A DNA stretch of 64,000 nt from Labrys miyagiensis (GTDB taxonomy: Bacteria; Pseudomonadota; Alphaproteobacteria; Rhizobiales; Labraceae). The DNA lies in the NCBI RefSeq assembly GCF_030160835.1, contig NZ_BSPC01000066.1:186001-250000 (forward strand), read 5' to 3'. A program made the translations under genes and the position numbers. Of this stretch, positions 41,823 through 52,316 are shown piece after piece (the first letter of the stretch is position 1; every line of letters begins with the position of its first letter). Under the pieces are notes generated by a model that worked only from the letters and a program-made list of their open reading frames with translations, made no database searches and was not told the origin of the DNA.

Positions 41823-44720
41823 ATGATCCCCATCGAAGACGAGCGCCGCGCCAAATCCCGCCTTGCCGATCTCGCCGCCCGTCTCGATGCCGCCGCCCAG
41901 CCTGCCCTCGCCAAAGCGCTGGAAGGTGAGCCCGGGCATGACGTGCTGGCCGGCATCGCCACCGGCTCGCCCTTTCTGTGGGGCCTCGGCCTCGCCGATC
42001 CCCAGCGGCTGGAGCGCATTCTCGCCGGCAAGCCCGAAGCGGTGCTGGCAGAGGCGATGGCACGTGCCGAGGCCCGGTGCCGGGAGGCCGCCGACGCGGG
42101 CGAGGTGATGCGCGCCCTGCGTCTTCTGAAGCAGGAGGCAGCGCTGCTGATCGGCATCTCCGATCTCAACTGCACCTGGCGGCTGGCCGATGTCACCGGG
42201 GCGCTCACCCGGGTGGCCGACGAAAGCGTACGGCTTGCGCTCTGTTATCTCCTGCGCGAGGCGGCCAATACCGGCCGCTTTAATCCGCCCGTTTCAGCGC
42301 ATCCGGATCGCGGCTGCGGCTTCGTGGCGCTCGCCATGGGCAAGCAGGGCGCCTTCGAGCTCAACTACTCCTCCGACATCGACCTCATCGTGCTCTACGA
42401 TCCCGACGCGGCGCCTTTGCGCGAGGGGCTGGAGCCGGCACCCTTCTTCGTGCGCCTCACGCAGGGCCTGGTGAAGCTCCTGTCCGAGCGTACGGCGGAT
42501 GGCTATGTCTTCCGGGTCGACCTGCGCCTGCGTCCCGATCCCGGCGCCACCGCCGTGGCGATCTCGCTGCCGGCCGCCTATTCCTATTATGAGAGCGTGG
42601 GCCAGAACTGGGAGCGCGCCGCGATGATCAAGGCGCGCGCCTGTGCCGGCGACATCGGGCTCGGCGAGCGCTTCCTGGCCGGCCTCACGCCCTTCATCTG
42701 GCGCCGGCATCTCGATTACGCCGCCATCGCCGATGTCCACGCCATGAAACGCCAGATCCATGCCCATAAGGGCCATGAGGTCATTGCCGTCGCCGGGCAC
42801 AACCTCAAGCTCGGGCGTGGCGGCATCCGCGAGATCGAGTTCTTCGTGCAGACCCAGCAATTGATCGCCGGCGGCCGCAATGCCGATTTGCGGGGCCGCG
42901 GCACAGTGGAGATGCTGGCCGCCCTGCAGGGGGCGAACTGGATTACCGCGGAGGCGCGCGACGAACTGACCCAGGCCTATGACTTCCTGCGCGGCCTGGA
43001 ACACCGCCTGCAGATGATGGCGGACGAGCAGACCCACAGCCTGCCCGAGAGCAAGACGGCGCTGAAGGAATTTGCCCGTTTCGCCGGCTATGTCGATGTC
43101 GCCGCCCTGTCGAAGGCCCTGATCGGGCAACTCGAAACCGTGCAGCGCCACTACGCCAGGCTCTTCGAGGCCTCGGCACCGCTGGCCAGCGACATCGGCA
43201 GCCTGGTCTTCACCGGCAAGCAGGACGATCCGGAGACCCTGAACACACTGGAGCGCCTCGGCTTTGCCTCGCCCGCGCAGGTGACCGAGATGATCCGCAG
43301 CTGGCATTTCGGCCGCTATCCGGCCATGCGCTCGGCCAAGGCGCGCGAGGATCTCACCGAACTCACGCCGGCCCTGCTGCAGGCCCTGGCGCGCGAGGGT
43401 CGGCCCGACAAGGCGCTGATCGTCTTCGACGGCCTGTTGTCGCGCATGCCGTCCGGCTACCAGCTCTTCTCGATCCTGCGCAACAATACCAGGCTCCTCG
43501 ACGTGATTGCGCGCATCCTCGGCGTGGCGCCTCGCCTCGCGGAGGTGCTGGTGCGCCGCCCACACGCTCTCGACGGCCTGCTCGACCATGGGGCCGAGGC
43601 TGGCCATTCCAAGGACTGGCTGCGCAAGCGCCTGGCCTCGGCTCTCGCAACCGGCGAGAATTACGAGGACAAGCTGGATCTGGCCCGCATCTTCGCCCGC
43701 GAGCGCATCTTCGTGCTCGGCGCGCGGCTGCTGTCGGGAGAGCTCGATCCGCTCGCCGCCGGGGCGCAAATCTCCAGCCTCGCGGAGGCGATCGTGCAGG
43801 ATTTGCTGGCGCTCGTCTGCGCCGAGCTGAAGCAGGCGCACGGCATGCCGCCGGGCGCCTGCATCGGCATTCTCGGCATGGGCAAGCTCGGCGGGCGAGA
43901 GATGACGGCTTCATCCGACCTCGACCTCATCGTGCTCTATGACCACGATCCCGACGCCTATGAGACGGATGGACCCCGCCCGATCGCGCCCTCCGTCTGG
44001 TTCGCGCGCCTGACGCAGCGCCTCATCGCCGCGCTCTCGGCGCCTACTGCGCAGGGCACGCTGTTCTCGGTCGACATGCGCCTGCGCCCCTCCGGACAGA
44101 AGGGCCCCGTTGCCATCCAGGTCGACGGCTTTCGCGACTACCAGCACAAGGAAGCCTGGACCTGGGAGCACATGGCGATGACGCGAGCTCGCCCGATCGC
44201 TGGCGACGCCGCGCTCGGCGAGGTAATCAGGGGAACCATCGCCGAGATCCTGACCATCCGGCGCGATCCCGCCAAGATCCGCAAGGACGTCATCGAGATG
44301 CGCACGCTCCTCGAAAAGGAGAAGGGCGGGCGCGGGACCTGGGATCTCAAGAATACGGCGGGTGGCCTTGTCGACATCGAGTTCATCGCCCAGACCCTGC
44401 AGTTGCTGCACGCCGCCGATCATCCCCAGATGCTGGACACCAACACCGGCCGGGCGCTCGACAAGGCCCTGGAGGCGGGGGTGCTGGCGAAGACCGCGCA
44501 TGTGCGGCTGTCGGAGGCTTGGCGGCTCTATACCGCACTCTCCCAGGTCATCCGCTTCTGCGTCGGCGGCAATCTCGACCCGGAAAAGACTTCCGAGGCC
44601 GGCAAGGCACTGCTCTGCCGCGTGGCCGAATGCAGCGATTTCGACGAACTGAATTCGCTGGTCGCGATCACGCAGACAAAGATCCGTGAGATCTTCCGAC
44701 AAGTGATCGGCGGCAAGTGA
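41823..44720 (+). CDS. glnE: Bifunctional glutamine synthetase adenylyltransferase/deadenylylase
   Basis: A 965-residue enzyme with two nucleotidyltransferase domains: MGKQGAFELNYSSDIDLIVL near residue 175 and GMGKLGGREMTASSDLDLIV near 685. Each is followed by its helical domain (GRGGIREIEFFVQTQQLI; AGGLVDIEFIAQTLQLL). The N-terminal half removes AMP from glutamine synthetase and the C-terminal half adds it, under control of PII. ATG 41823 (MIPIEDERRAKSRLADLAAR) fits the family better than the start at 41742. Confidence 0.95.
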   Translation: MIPIEDERRAKSRLADLAARLDAAAQPALAKALEGEPGHDVLAGIATGSPFLWGLGLADPQRLERILAGKPEAVLAEAMARAEARCREAADAGEVMRALRLLKQEAALLIGISDLNCTWRLADVTGALTRVADESVRLALCYLLREAANTGRFNPPVSAHPDRGCGFVALAMGKQGAFELNYSSDIDLIVLYDPDAAPLREGLEPAPFFVRLTQGLVKLLSERTADGYVFRVDLRLRPDPGATAVAISLPAAYSYYESVGQNWERAAMIKARACAGDIGLGERFLAGLTPFIWRRHLDYAAIADVHAMKRQIHAHKGHEVIAVAGHNLKLGRGGIREIEFFVQTQQLIAGGRNADLRGRGTVEMLAALQGANWITAEARDELTQAYDFLRGLEHRLQMMADEQTHSLPESKTALKEFARFAGYVDVAALSKALIGQLETVQRHYARLFEASAPLASDIGSLVFTGKQDDPETLNTLERLGFASPAQVTEMIRSWHFGRYPAMRSAKAREDLTELTPALLQALAREGRPDKALIVFDGLLSRMPSGYQLFSILRNNTRLLDVIARILGVAPRLAEVLVRRPHALDGLLDHGAEAGHSKDWLRKRLASALATGENYEDKLDLARIFARERIFVLGARLLSGELDPLAAGAQISSLAEAIVQDLLALVCAELKQAHGMPPGACIGILGMGKLGGREMTASSDLDLIVLYDHDPDAYETDGPRPIAPSVWFARLTQRLIAALSAPTAQGTLFSVDMRLRPSGQKGPVAIQVDGFRDYQHKEAWTWEHMAMTRARPIAGDAALGEVIRGTIAEILTIRRDPAKIRKDVIEMRTLLEKEKGGRGTWDLKNTAGGLVDIEFIAQTLQLLHAADHPQMLDTNTGRALDKALEAGVLAKTAHVRLSEAWRLYTALSQVIRFCVGGNLDPEKTSEAGKALLCRVAECSDFDELNSLVAITQTKIREIFRQVIGGK

Positions 44721-44810
44721 TCGGCGAAAAGTAGACGCGGCCGGATAGTCGTGGGAAAATAGGGGAAACCATATTCAGGCAATGAGCCGCCATTGGGAGA
44801 CCTCTTGCCA

Positions 44811-45116
44811 ATGAGTGACACCGCTCTTCGTCCTCGCGTCAAAACCCGCACCAAGACCCAGCGCCCGCGCCTTCACAAGGTGATCCTGGTGAATGACGAC
44901 TACACGCCGCGCGAATTCGTGGTGACCGTGCTGAAGGCGGAGTTCCGCATGAACGAGTCGCAGGCCTATCGCGTGATGATCACGGCGCACCAGAAGGGCG
45001 TGTGCGTGGTCGCGGTCTTCGCCAAGGATATCGCGGAGAGCAAGGCCACCCGGGCCACCGAAATGGCACGCAGCCAGGGATACCCCTTGCTGTTCACCAC
45101 GGAACCAGAAGAATGA
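44811..45116 (+). CDS. clpS: ATP-dependent Clp protease adaptor ClpS
   Basis: A 101-residue adaptor. KVILVNDDYTPREFVVTVLK contains the N-degron pocket residues (N-DD-T). VMITAHQKGVCVVAVFAKDI and a TKATRA-like helix match the core. It hands N-end-rule substrates to ClpA. ATG 44811 is chosen by homology. The flanking genes are not related functionally. Confidence 0.95.
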   Translation: MSDTALRPRVKTRTKTQRPRLHKVILVNDDYTPREFVVTVLKAEFRMNESQAYRVMITAHQKGVCVVAVFAKDIAESKATRATEMARSQGYPLLFTTEPEE

Positions 45117-45186
45117 TCGCCGGTTGTCGCAGGAGCCGGACAGGCGCTTTCGTCGAGGAGGCGTCCAGCATGACAGGAGAGTACCG

Positions 45187-45372
45187 ATGGTCGAGTCGCG
45201 CACCACGCAGTCTTATGACCGGGAAATTGCGATCATCCGCGAGAATATCCGGCAGTTGATGGAACAGGCGGCGGCATCTTCGGGGGCCGCGAACGAGGAC
45301 CTGATCGCCGACCGCATCGCCGACCAGGAGGCGCGGCTGACGGTGCTGCTGAAACAGCAGGCGGCGGAGTAG
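45187..45372 (+). CDS. Small conserved-looking hypothetical protein
   Basis: A 61-residue helical acidic protein, MVESRTTQSYDREIAIIREN ... DLIADRIADQEARLTVLLKQ. GGAGAGTACC precedes ATG 45187. Coiled-coil character. Similar short proteins with this YDREIAIIRENIRQL pattern accompany ClpS in related bacteria as far as I recall, but no function is known. Confidence 0.6.
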   Translation: MVESRTTQSYDREIAIIRENIRQLMEQAAASSGAANEDLIADRIADQEARLTVLLKQQAAE

Positions 45373-45407
45373 CTCCGGGTGCACGGGCATCTTGCCCGTT
45401 TCACGGA

Positions 45408-47714
45408 TCAGTGCAGCACGGCCGCCCTCGCCAGGCGCTTGAGGCTCGCCTGCATCACGGCGGGAGCCGGCAGCTTGCGCGGCTCTTCCAGGCCCAGCAA
45501 CCCCGGCAGCACAACCATCACCACGGTGCCGATATCGACGGCCGAGCGGATACGAATCGAGCCGCCGTGCAATTCGGCCAGGGACTTGGCGATGGAAAGG
45601 CCGAGGCCTGAACCCTTGTGAGCCTTGGTGAACTGCGTCTGTACCTGCTCGAACGGCCGTCCGAGCTTGCTGATCGCTTCCGGTGGGATGCCGATGCCAC
45701 TGTCCTCGACATAGATCACGACCTTGCCATCGCGCTGGCGGATGCGCAGGCCGACCTTGCCGCCTTCCGGCGTGAACTTGATGGCGTTCGAGATGAGGTT
45801 GCGCATGATCAGCCTGAGGGCGCGGCGATCGGCATTGAGGCTGACGCCATTCTGCCAGGAGGGATGCAGGCTGAGCTTCTTGGCATCGGCCTCCGGCTTG
45901 ATCGAGCGCAAGAGATCGCTCATCAGCCGATCGACGGCGAAATGCTCGCGATGGAGATCGACCTCGCCAGCCTCGATCTTCGACATTTCCAAGATGTCGT
46001 CGACGAAGTCGAGCAGATAGCGCCCGCTCTCATGGATGTCGCGGCAATAGCCGACATAGCGCGGATGGCTGAGCGCTCCGAAGGTGCCGCTTTCCATCAG
46101 TTCCGAGAAGCCGATGATGGCGTTGAGCGGCGTGCGCAGCTCATGGCTCATATTGGCGAGGAATTCGGACTTGGCGCGATTGGCGGACTCGGCCTTGATC
46201 TTCTCGGCGGCGTATTTCTCGGCGAGCTCGGCCAGTTCCTGGGTCTGGCGCTCCAGCACCTGGCGCGAGCGCTTGAGGTCGGCGATCATGCCGATCAGGC
46301 TGCGCTCGCTGTCCATCAGCTTGGTGTGCTGGTCCTTGAGCGAGGTGATGTCGGTGCCGACGGAGACATAACCGCCATCCTTGGTGCGGCGCTCGTTGAT
46401 GGTGAGCCAGCGCCCATCCTGTAATTGCGCCTCGAAGGTGCGGGCGCCGCGCTCGATCAGCGTGTTGGTGGGCATGTTGGTGCGCACCACGGGCTGGGAT
46501 CCCGCTTCGACGATGGCGCTGTAATGCGTGCCGGAACGCACCAGCGCGTCGGGCAGATTATGCAGAGCCTGGAATTTCGAATTGCACATCACCAGGCGAT
46601 TATTGGGATCCCATAGCACGAAGGCCTCGGAGATCGTCTCGATGGCATCGCGCAGGCGCAGATCCGCCCTCTTGGTCTGCTCGGCGAATTTGCGCTCCTC
46701 GGTCTCGTCGACCACGATGCCGATCAGGCGCTTGCCGGAGGAGCCGTCGCCCTTGGGGCCGAAGACGAGCTCGCCGCGCACCCGCACGAAGATCCATTCG
46801 CCATTGGCGCAGCGCATGCGGAAGCGCCGGTCGATCAGCAGCGGGGGATTCTTGGAGCGAAGCTCGCTTGCGAGCGATTGCAGGCCGGTGTCCTCGGTGT
46901 GGATCAGGCGCTCGATGTCGCTGTGCACGAGAAGGTCGTCCTGCGGCTCGTAGCCGAGGAGGTGGAACATGGAGTCTGACCAGAACACCCGTCCCGCTTC
47001 GAGATCCCAGTCCCACAGTCCCGAGCGGCCGCGGCTGAGGGCCGTTTCGAGGCGCGTGCGCACGGCATTGTAAATGTCGTCGGCGCGTCGGGCCCGCGAA
47101 GCCTGCCAGTAATAGGCAAAGCCAAGGATCAGCAGCACGCCGCCTGTCGTGGTGGTGAACAGCAGCAGCAGGCCGCTCAGCATGTACCAGCGATCGAGGA
47201 CATCGCTGACGGGCCGGGCGGCGATGATGCGGAAGCCCTCGCTGGTGCCGATCGAGGCCAGCATGGCGGTGCCGCCGACATCGACTGTGAGGCGGCCGGT
47301 GCCGCGGTTGCCGACCGCCTGGATCAGGCCGGCGACGTCATTGCTCTGGTTGAGCGGCTTGCCCTGCGGCGTGACGATGGCGAGTTGGACATGGTCGGGC
47401 GCCGAAATGGCGGCGCTGGCCGGCCCCTGGCCGGTTTGCGCCACGATGGCGCTGAGCTTGGCGCCGGCGGCAGAGATGATCAGGTCGAGATTGCGGCTGG
47501 CCTCGTGCAGCGTATGCTTGCGGGCATCGCGAGCCTGCAGGAAGGCGGCGAAGGCCATGGCGCCCAGGAAAGCGACGATCAGAACGGGAACCGCCTTGCG
47601 CAGGAGGGGCTCGACGCCGATCAAACGCTTGTAGGTCGGGCAGATCAGTGTCCTTGCCAGGCCCCGGATGCCCGGCACACGCAAAGACGCATGTGTCGCG
47701 TTTGCACGCGCCAT
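45408..47714 (-). CDS. PAS-domain sensor histidine kinase (PleC/DivJ-like)
   Basis: A 768-residue membrane kinase. TM1 (VPVLIVAFLGAMAFAAFLQA) and TM2 (LSGLLLLFTTTTGGVLLILG) flank a periplasmic loop. PAS domains include LWDWDLEAGRVFWSDSMFHL and EAFVLWDPNNRLVMCNSKFQ. A coiled coil leads to NMSHELRTPLNAIIGFSELM with the phospho-His, and an ATPase domain with NLISNAIKFTPEGG and KGSGLGLSIAKSL. SKIEAGEVDL after the HisKA helix resembles cell-cycle kinases of the PleC/DivJ group. No attached receiver domain. Confidence 0.85.
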   Translation of the reverse strand: MARANATHASLRVPGIRGLARTLICPTYKRLIGVEPLLRKAVPVLIVAFLGAMAFAAFLQARDARKHTLHEASRNLDLIISAAGAKLSAIVAQTGQGPASAAISAPDHVQLAIVTPQGKPLNQSNDVAGLIQAVGNRGTGRLTVDVGGTAMLASIGTSEGFRIIAARPVSDVLDRWYMLSGLLLLFTTTTGGVLLILGFAYYWQASRARRADDIYNAVRTRLETALSRGRSGLWDWDLEAGRVFWSDSMFHLLGYEPQDDLLVHSDIERLIHTEDTGLQSLASELRSKNPPLLIDRRFRMRCANGEWIFVRVRGELVFGPKGDGSSGKRLIGIVVDETEERKFAEQTKRADLRLRDAIETISEAFVLWDPNNRLVMCNSKFQALHNLPDALVRSGTHYSAIVEAGSQPVVRTNMPTNTLIERGARTFEAQLQDGRWLTINERRTKDGGYVSVGTDITSLKDQHTKLMDSERSLIGMIADLKRSRQVLERQTQELAELAEKYAAEKIKAESANRAKSEFLANMSHELRTPLNAIIGFSELMESGTFGALSHPRYVGYCRDIHESGRYLLDFVDDILEMSKIEAGEVDLHREHFAVDRLMSDLLRSIKPEADAKKLSLHPSWQNGVSLNADRRALRLIMRNLISNAIKFTPEGGKVGLRIRQRDGKVVIYVEDSGIGIPPEAISKLGRPFEQVQTQFTKAHKGSGLGLSIAKSLAELHGGSIRIRSAVDIGTVVMVVLPGLLGLEEPRKLPAPAVMQASLKRLARAAVLH

Positions 47715-48070
47715 TGCACAGCCCTTCCAGCTTTTCCTGAATTTCCGAGAGGGCAGGTGTTCAACACCGGCCCGAATCGATATTGGCTATAAGAATCAAT
47801 GTGCAGGTGATTTGTCTAGAGTCGGCATGAACTCTTTTTTAATTATTTGTGTGCGCTTACGGCCAAAAAATGGATGATTCCAGCCCGTTTTCTGGCGTAA
47901 ACATGTCTGTTTCTCTACATCTATGATGTTTGCGGGTGCGCATCACAACATATAGTGTCGAGAGGCCACTAATGGCCGCTGCCACCCAAAGGTGTTTCCC
48001 TAAAGGCAGAATAACTTTCGATTGCAACAGGCCTGCTCATTATAGTGCGACCGAAGTTACCCTTCGAAAC
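47715..48070. other. Intergenic region upstream of the PAS kinase gene
   Basis: About 355 bases, AT-rich near 47790-47960. It should contain the promoter of the reverse-strand kinase gene and the terminator of pepN. No defendable gene or clear hairpin was found. Confidence 0.4.
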
Positions 48071-50692
48071 TCAGGCGAGCGATCTCTGCACGATGTCAGC
48101 AACATCGCGCGACAGGCCGGGGCGCGCCGCAATGTCGCGTAGAGTGGCAGCCGCGAGAGCCCGCCGGCCGGCCTCCAGCGACCGCCACATCTTGAAGGCG
48201 ACCAGGAGGCGCGCGGCCAATTGCGGGTTCTTCGGGTCGATGCTGAGGATGATATCGGCGATGAAGCTGTAGCCCTCGCCATTGGGACGGTTGAACTGCG
48301 TCTGGTTGTTGGCGGAGAAGGCGCCGATCAGGGCGCGGACGCGGTTGGGATTGTGCAGGGAGAAGGCGGAGTCCCGCATCAGGTCCTTCACGCGAGCCAG
48401 GGTGGTTTCGTGCGGCAGCATGGCCTGCACGCTCATCCATTTGTCGACCACCAGAGGATCGCTGCCATAGCGCTCGCGGAAGCCCTGCAGCGCCTGTTCG
48501 CCCGCAGCCGTGCCCGAGAGCGCCAGCGTATTGAGCGCCGCCATTTCGTCGGTCATGTTGTTGGCGTTATCGAATTGTGCCTGGGCCACGGCAAGGGCCG
48601 CCTTGCTGCCATTGGCGCAGGCGAGTTCGAGCGCGACATTGCGCAGCGAGCGCCGGCCCGCATCCCGCGCCTGCGGCGAATAGGGGCCATCGATGCTCAT
48701 CATCTCGATGGTGCGCAGCAACTCCGCTCCCAGATGGCTGCCGAGCGTGGACCGCAGCTTCGTGCGTGCGCCATATATCGCCTGCGGGTCGACGTCGCTG
48801 CCGATCTCGCGGGCGATGTCGGCCTCGCTCGGCAAGGCCAGCGACAGGGCTGCGAAGGCAGGGTCGTCGCCGCCCCGGGCGAGGATGCCGCTGATCGCCT
48901 CGACGAAACGCGGGTCGATCGGCGTCGCAGAGTCTTTCACGAGGCGCAGCAACAGCTTGAGCGCGTAGCTTTGCGCGGCCTGCCAGCGGTTGAAGGGGTC
49001 GCTGTCGGCACGCAGCAAAGTGAGGAGGGCCTCCTCGTCGAGATCGACGGCAAGCTTCACCGGTGCGGAAAAGCCGCGCAGCAGGGACGGCACGGGCTTC
49101 TCGCCGACGTCGCTGAAGAGGAAGCTCTGCTGGGGCTCGGTCAGCGCCACCAAGCCGTCGAAGTGCTCGCCGTCCAGCCTGATCGGCAGGTCCCCCTTGA
49201 CGCCGACGAGGCCGAGGCGGATGGGAAAGAGCATCGGCTGCTTTTGAGGCTGGCCCGGCGTCGCCGGCAGGATCTGGCTGAGGGTAAGCGCATAAGTCCC
49301 GCCGGACTCGTCCCACACGCCCTCGGCCCTGATCTCCGGGGTGCCGGACTGGCGGTACCAGAGCATGAACTGGGAAAGGTCCCGTCCGCTGGCATCGGCG
49401 AAGCAGGCGATGAAATCTTCGATGGTAACGGCTTCGCCGTCATGGCGCTCGAAATAGAGGTCCATGCCCTTGCCGAAGGCCTCGTCGCCGATCAGCGTCT
49501 TCAGCATGCGCACGACCTCGGCGCCCTTCTCATAGACCGTGGCCGTGTAGAAATTGTTGATCTCGTTGTAGATTTCCGGCCGCACGGGATGGGCGAGCGG
49601 GCCGCCATCCTCGGAGAATTGCTGGCTGCGCAGTGTTTTCACATCGTTGATGCGCTTCACCGGGCGCGAACGCTGGTCGGAGGAGAATTCCTGGTCTCTG
49701 AAGACGGTGAGGCCCTCCTTCAGGCAGAGCTGGAACCAGTCGCGGCAGGTGATGCGGTTGCCCGTCCAGTTGTGGAAATATTCATGGGCGATGATCGCCT
49801 CGATATTGGCATAGTCCAGGTCGGTGGCTGTTTCAGGCAGGGCGAGCACATATTTGTCGTTGAAGACGTTCAGGCCCTTGTTCTCCATGGCGCCCATGTT
49901 GAAGTCGGACACCGCCACGATCATGAAGATGTCGAGATCATATTCGCGGCCAAAGACTTGCTCGTCCCAGCGCATGGAACGCTTGAGCGCGTCCATGGCA
50001 TAGGTGCAGCGGCTCTCCTTGCCATGCTCGACATAGATTTCGAGCCTGACATGCCGGCCCGAGGCCGTGACGAAACTGTCGCGCACGACGGCAAGATCGC
50101 CCGCCACCATGGCGAAGAGATAGGAGGGTTTCGGGAAGGGATCGTGCCAAACGGCAAAATGCCGGCCGTGGTTGAGCACGCCGTCCTCGATCTTGTTGCC
50201 GTTGGCAAGCAGCGCCGGCGCCTCCTGGAAAGAGGCCTCGATGCGCGTGGTGTAGACCGACAGCACATCCGGCCGGTCGAGAAAATAGGTGATGCGGCGA
50301 AAGCCCTCGGCCTCGCATTGCGTGCAATAGGCCGAGTTGGAGCGGTAGAGCCCCATCAGCTGCGTGTTGGCGGATGGGTCGAGCCGGGTCTCGATCGTCA
50401 GCGTGAAGCTGCCTTCCGGGACGTGATGGAGCGTAAAGGACTGGGGCAGGGCGATGCAATCCCTCGTCTGTAGCGGCACGCCGTCGAGCCAGGCTTCCAC
50501 GAAGAGGAGACTGTCGCCATCGAGCTTCAGCGGGCCGCGCTCCTCGCTCGCCGGATTGCGTCGGATCGCGAGCGTCGCCACGATACGCGTCTGCGTCCGG
50601 TCGAGGCCGATGTCGAGATGCACGGTATCGATGAGAAAGGCGGGAACGCGGTAGTCGACGAGGCGAACGGGTTCCAGCGCAGTATCCGACAT
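48071..50692 (-). CDS. pepN: Aminopeptidase N (M1 family)
   Basis: An 873-residue zinc aminopeptidase. GAMENKGLNVF (exopeptidase motif near residue 267) and HEYFHNWTGNRIT (HExxH near 302), with the third ligand Glu in LKEGLTVFRD. The long C-terminal helical domain is of E. coli PepN type. It trims N-terminal residues from peptides in the cytoplasm. Confidence 0.95.
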   Translation of the reverse strand: MSDTALEPVRLVDYRVPAFLIDTVHLDIGLDRTQTRIVATLAIRRNPASEERGPLKLDGDSLLFVEAWLDGVPLQTRDCIALPQSFTLHHVPEGSFTLTIETRLDPSANTQLMGLYRSNSAYCTQCEAEGFRRITYFLDRPDVLSVYTTRIEASFQEAPALLANGNKIEDGVLNHGRHFAVWHDPFPKPSYLFAMVAGDLAVVRDSFVTASGRHVRLEIYVEHGKESRCTYAMDALKRSMRWDEQVFGREYDLDIFMIVAVSDFNMGAMENKGLNVFNDKYVLALPETATDLDYANIEAIIAHEYFHNWTGNRITCRDWFQLCLKEGLTVFRDQEFSSDQRSRPVKRINDVKTLRSQQFSEDGGPLAHPVRPEIYNEINNFYTATVYEKGAEVVRMLKTLIGDEAFGKGMDLYFERHDGEAVTIEDFIACFADASGRDLSQFMLWYRQSGTPEIRAEGVWDESGGTYALTLSQILPATPGQPQKQPMLFPIRLGLVGVKGDLPIRLDGEHFDGLVALTEPQQSFLFSDVGEKPVPSLLRGFSAPVKLAVDLDEEALLTLLRADSDPFNRWQAAQSYALKLLLRLVKDSATPIDPRFVEAISGILARGGDDPAFAALSLALPSEADIAREIGSDVDPQAIYGARTKLRSTLGSHLGAELLRTIEMMSIDGPYSPQARDAGRRSLRNVALELACANGSKAALAVAQAQFDNANNMTDEMAALNTLALSGTAAGEQALQGFRERYGSDPLVVDKWMSVQAMLPHETTLARVKDLMRDSAFSLHNPNRVRALIGAFSANNQTQFNRPNGEGYSFIADIILSIDPKNPQLAARLLVAFKMWRSLEAGRRALAAATLRDIAARPGLSRDVADIVQRSLA

Positions 50693-50907
50693 AGGGGTGT
50701 CATTCCGGTGGAGCCGGCGCGGATTCGCACCTAGCGAGGTGCTTCATCATGCCGGAGGGAAGGCGGAACCCGCAACCCTCTCGGGCACAGGCCGTCATCC
50801 ATACGTCAAAGATCCGCCATCCCATCGTTAGAGAGCGGCGTCATGAAGGCAGTACGGGCTTTGGGGGCTTCGTGGAACGGTCTGGCTTCAGACGGTGGAG
50901 ACACAGG

Positions 50908-52275
50908 ATGACGATCGGAAGAGACGGAACACTTCGTGGATTGCTGGGCGCCACGGCGCTGGTGCTGGGCCTCGGCGGGCTCGCCTTCGCGCAGGACGCC
51001 AAGCCTTTCCTGACGCTCGACGGCAAGCCGCCGCTGGTGATCGGCCATCGCGGCCTGCCCGGCCTGATGCCAGAGGAGACGCAGGCCTCCTACGAAATGG
51101 CCGCCGCCGTCGGCACCGATGCCTTTGAGGAGGACCTCCATCTCACCAAGGATTGCGTCCTCGTCGCCCGTCACAATCCCTGGCTCAGCGACAACACCAA
51201 TGTAGCCGAGGTCGCCAGCACCAATCCCGAGATCGCCGCCCGCAAGCGCACCGTGCCGGGTGTGATGGTCAAGGTGAAATGGGCGCAGACACCCACCAGC
51301 GGCCCTTCCGAATATCTCACCGACCTGACCGACCCGAACGATCCCAAATCGGTGCTGAAATCGCTGATCGTCGATGGCGAAGACCACACCAATGACTGGT
51401 CGATCAACGATTTCACCATGGCCGAGCTGAAGACGCTGATCGCCGGCACCACCTATGATGACGCTGCCGAACGTCCGAAGATCTTCAACGGCAAGTTCCC
51501 GATCCTTTCCTTCCAGGAGATCATCGATCTCGCCAAGCAGAAGTCGAAGGAGACGGGCCGCGTCATCGCGGTCTATCCCGAATCCAAGAACCCGACCTGG
51601 AATGACGAGCAGGCTATCGCCAATGGCTGCGGTGCCCCCGGCAGCCATCCGCTCGAAGATGCGATGCTCAAGATCATCGAGAAGAACGGCCTCAACTCGA
51701 AGGATGCGCCGATCTTCGTGCAGAGCTTCGAGCCCGGCAGCCTGAAATACATGCATGACCATGGCCTGAAGACCAAGATCGTGCAACTGATCGATGGTTA
51801 TGGCGTCGACTTCAGGACTGGCATGACCCTCTACAACGAGATCACCGACAGCCGTCCCTTCGACTGGACGGTGGCCGGCGATCCGCACTGGTTCGATGCC
51901 ATGCTGACTCCTGAGGGTCTCGCCGAGATCAAGACCTATGCCGACGGAATTGGCCCCTGGAAGCCGCAGATCGTGCCGCTGAAGATCACGCCCTGGCAGG
52001 AAAAGAATGCCGACGGCACGCCCTTCACCGGCTCGACCGCGAGCGCAAGCATCCAGCCGGCGACCAGTCTGGTGGCCGACGCCCACAAGGCCGGCCTGTT
52101 CGTGCATGTCTTCACCTTCCGGAACGAGGGCAAATATCTGGCTGGCAGCTACAACAAGGATCCGATCCAGGAGTTCCTGACCTTCTACCGCCTGGGTGTC
52201 GACGGCGTGTTCACGGACTTCAGCAACACCGGCTACATCGCGCGCCTGGCTTATCTGCGCGAACTGGGGCGGTGA
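50908..52275 (+). CDS. Periplasmic glycerophosphodiester phosphodiesterase
   Basis: A 455-residue exported enzyme. ATG 50908 gives a signal peptide (TLRGLLGATALVLGLGGLAF, cut near AQDA). Catalytic blocks PPLVIGHRGLPGLMPEETQA and DAFEEDLHLTKDCVLVARHN hold the conserved HRG, PE-T, E-D and H residues of the GDPD TIM barrel. It releases glycerol 3-phosphate from phospholipid-derived diesters. GGAG precedes the start. A terminator follows at 52289-52316. Confidence 0.9.
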   Translation: MTIGRDGTLRGLLGATALVLGLGGLAFAQDAKPFLTLDGKPPLVIGHRGLPGLMPEETQASYEMAAAVGTDAFEEDLHLTKDCVLVARHNPWLSDNTNVAEVASTNPEIAARKRTVPGVMVKVKWAQTPTSGPSEYLTDLTDPNDPKSVLKSLIVDGEDHTNDWSINDFTMAELKTLIAGTTYDDAAERPKIFNGKFPILSFQEIIDLAKQKSKETGRVIAVYPESKNPTWNDEQAIANGCGAPGSHPLEDAMLKIIEKNGLNSKDAPIFVQSFEPGSLKYMHDHGLKTKIVQLIDGYGVDFRTGMTLYNEITDSRPFDWTVAGDPHWFDAMLTPEGLAEIKTYADGIGPWKPQIVPLKITPWQEKNADGTPFTGSTASASIQPATSLVADAHKAGLFVHVFTFRNEGKYLAGSYNKDPIQEFLTFYRLGVDGVFTDFSNTGYIARLAYLRELGR

Positions 52276-52288
52276 GAGAGAGTAGCGA

Positions 52289-52316
52289 AGGGGAGCGGGA
52301 AATTCGCTCCCCTTTC
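52289..52316 (+). terminator. Rho-independent terminator after the GDPD gene
   Basis: AGGGGAGCG (52289-52297) pairs perfectly with CGCTCCCCT (52305-52313) around a 7-nt loop, followed by a short T run. Confidence 0.75.

Noticed and set aside
42294-43841. 515-codon reverse frame inside glnE
   Set aside because: Shadow of glnE; low-complexity composition typical of the opposite strand.
48221-50473. 750-codon open frame opposite pepN
   Set aside because: Antisense shadow of a gene with HExxH and GAMEN motifs; no domain or start signal of its own.
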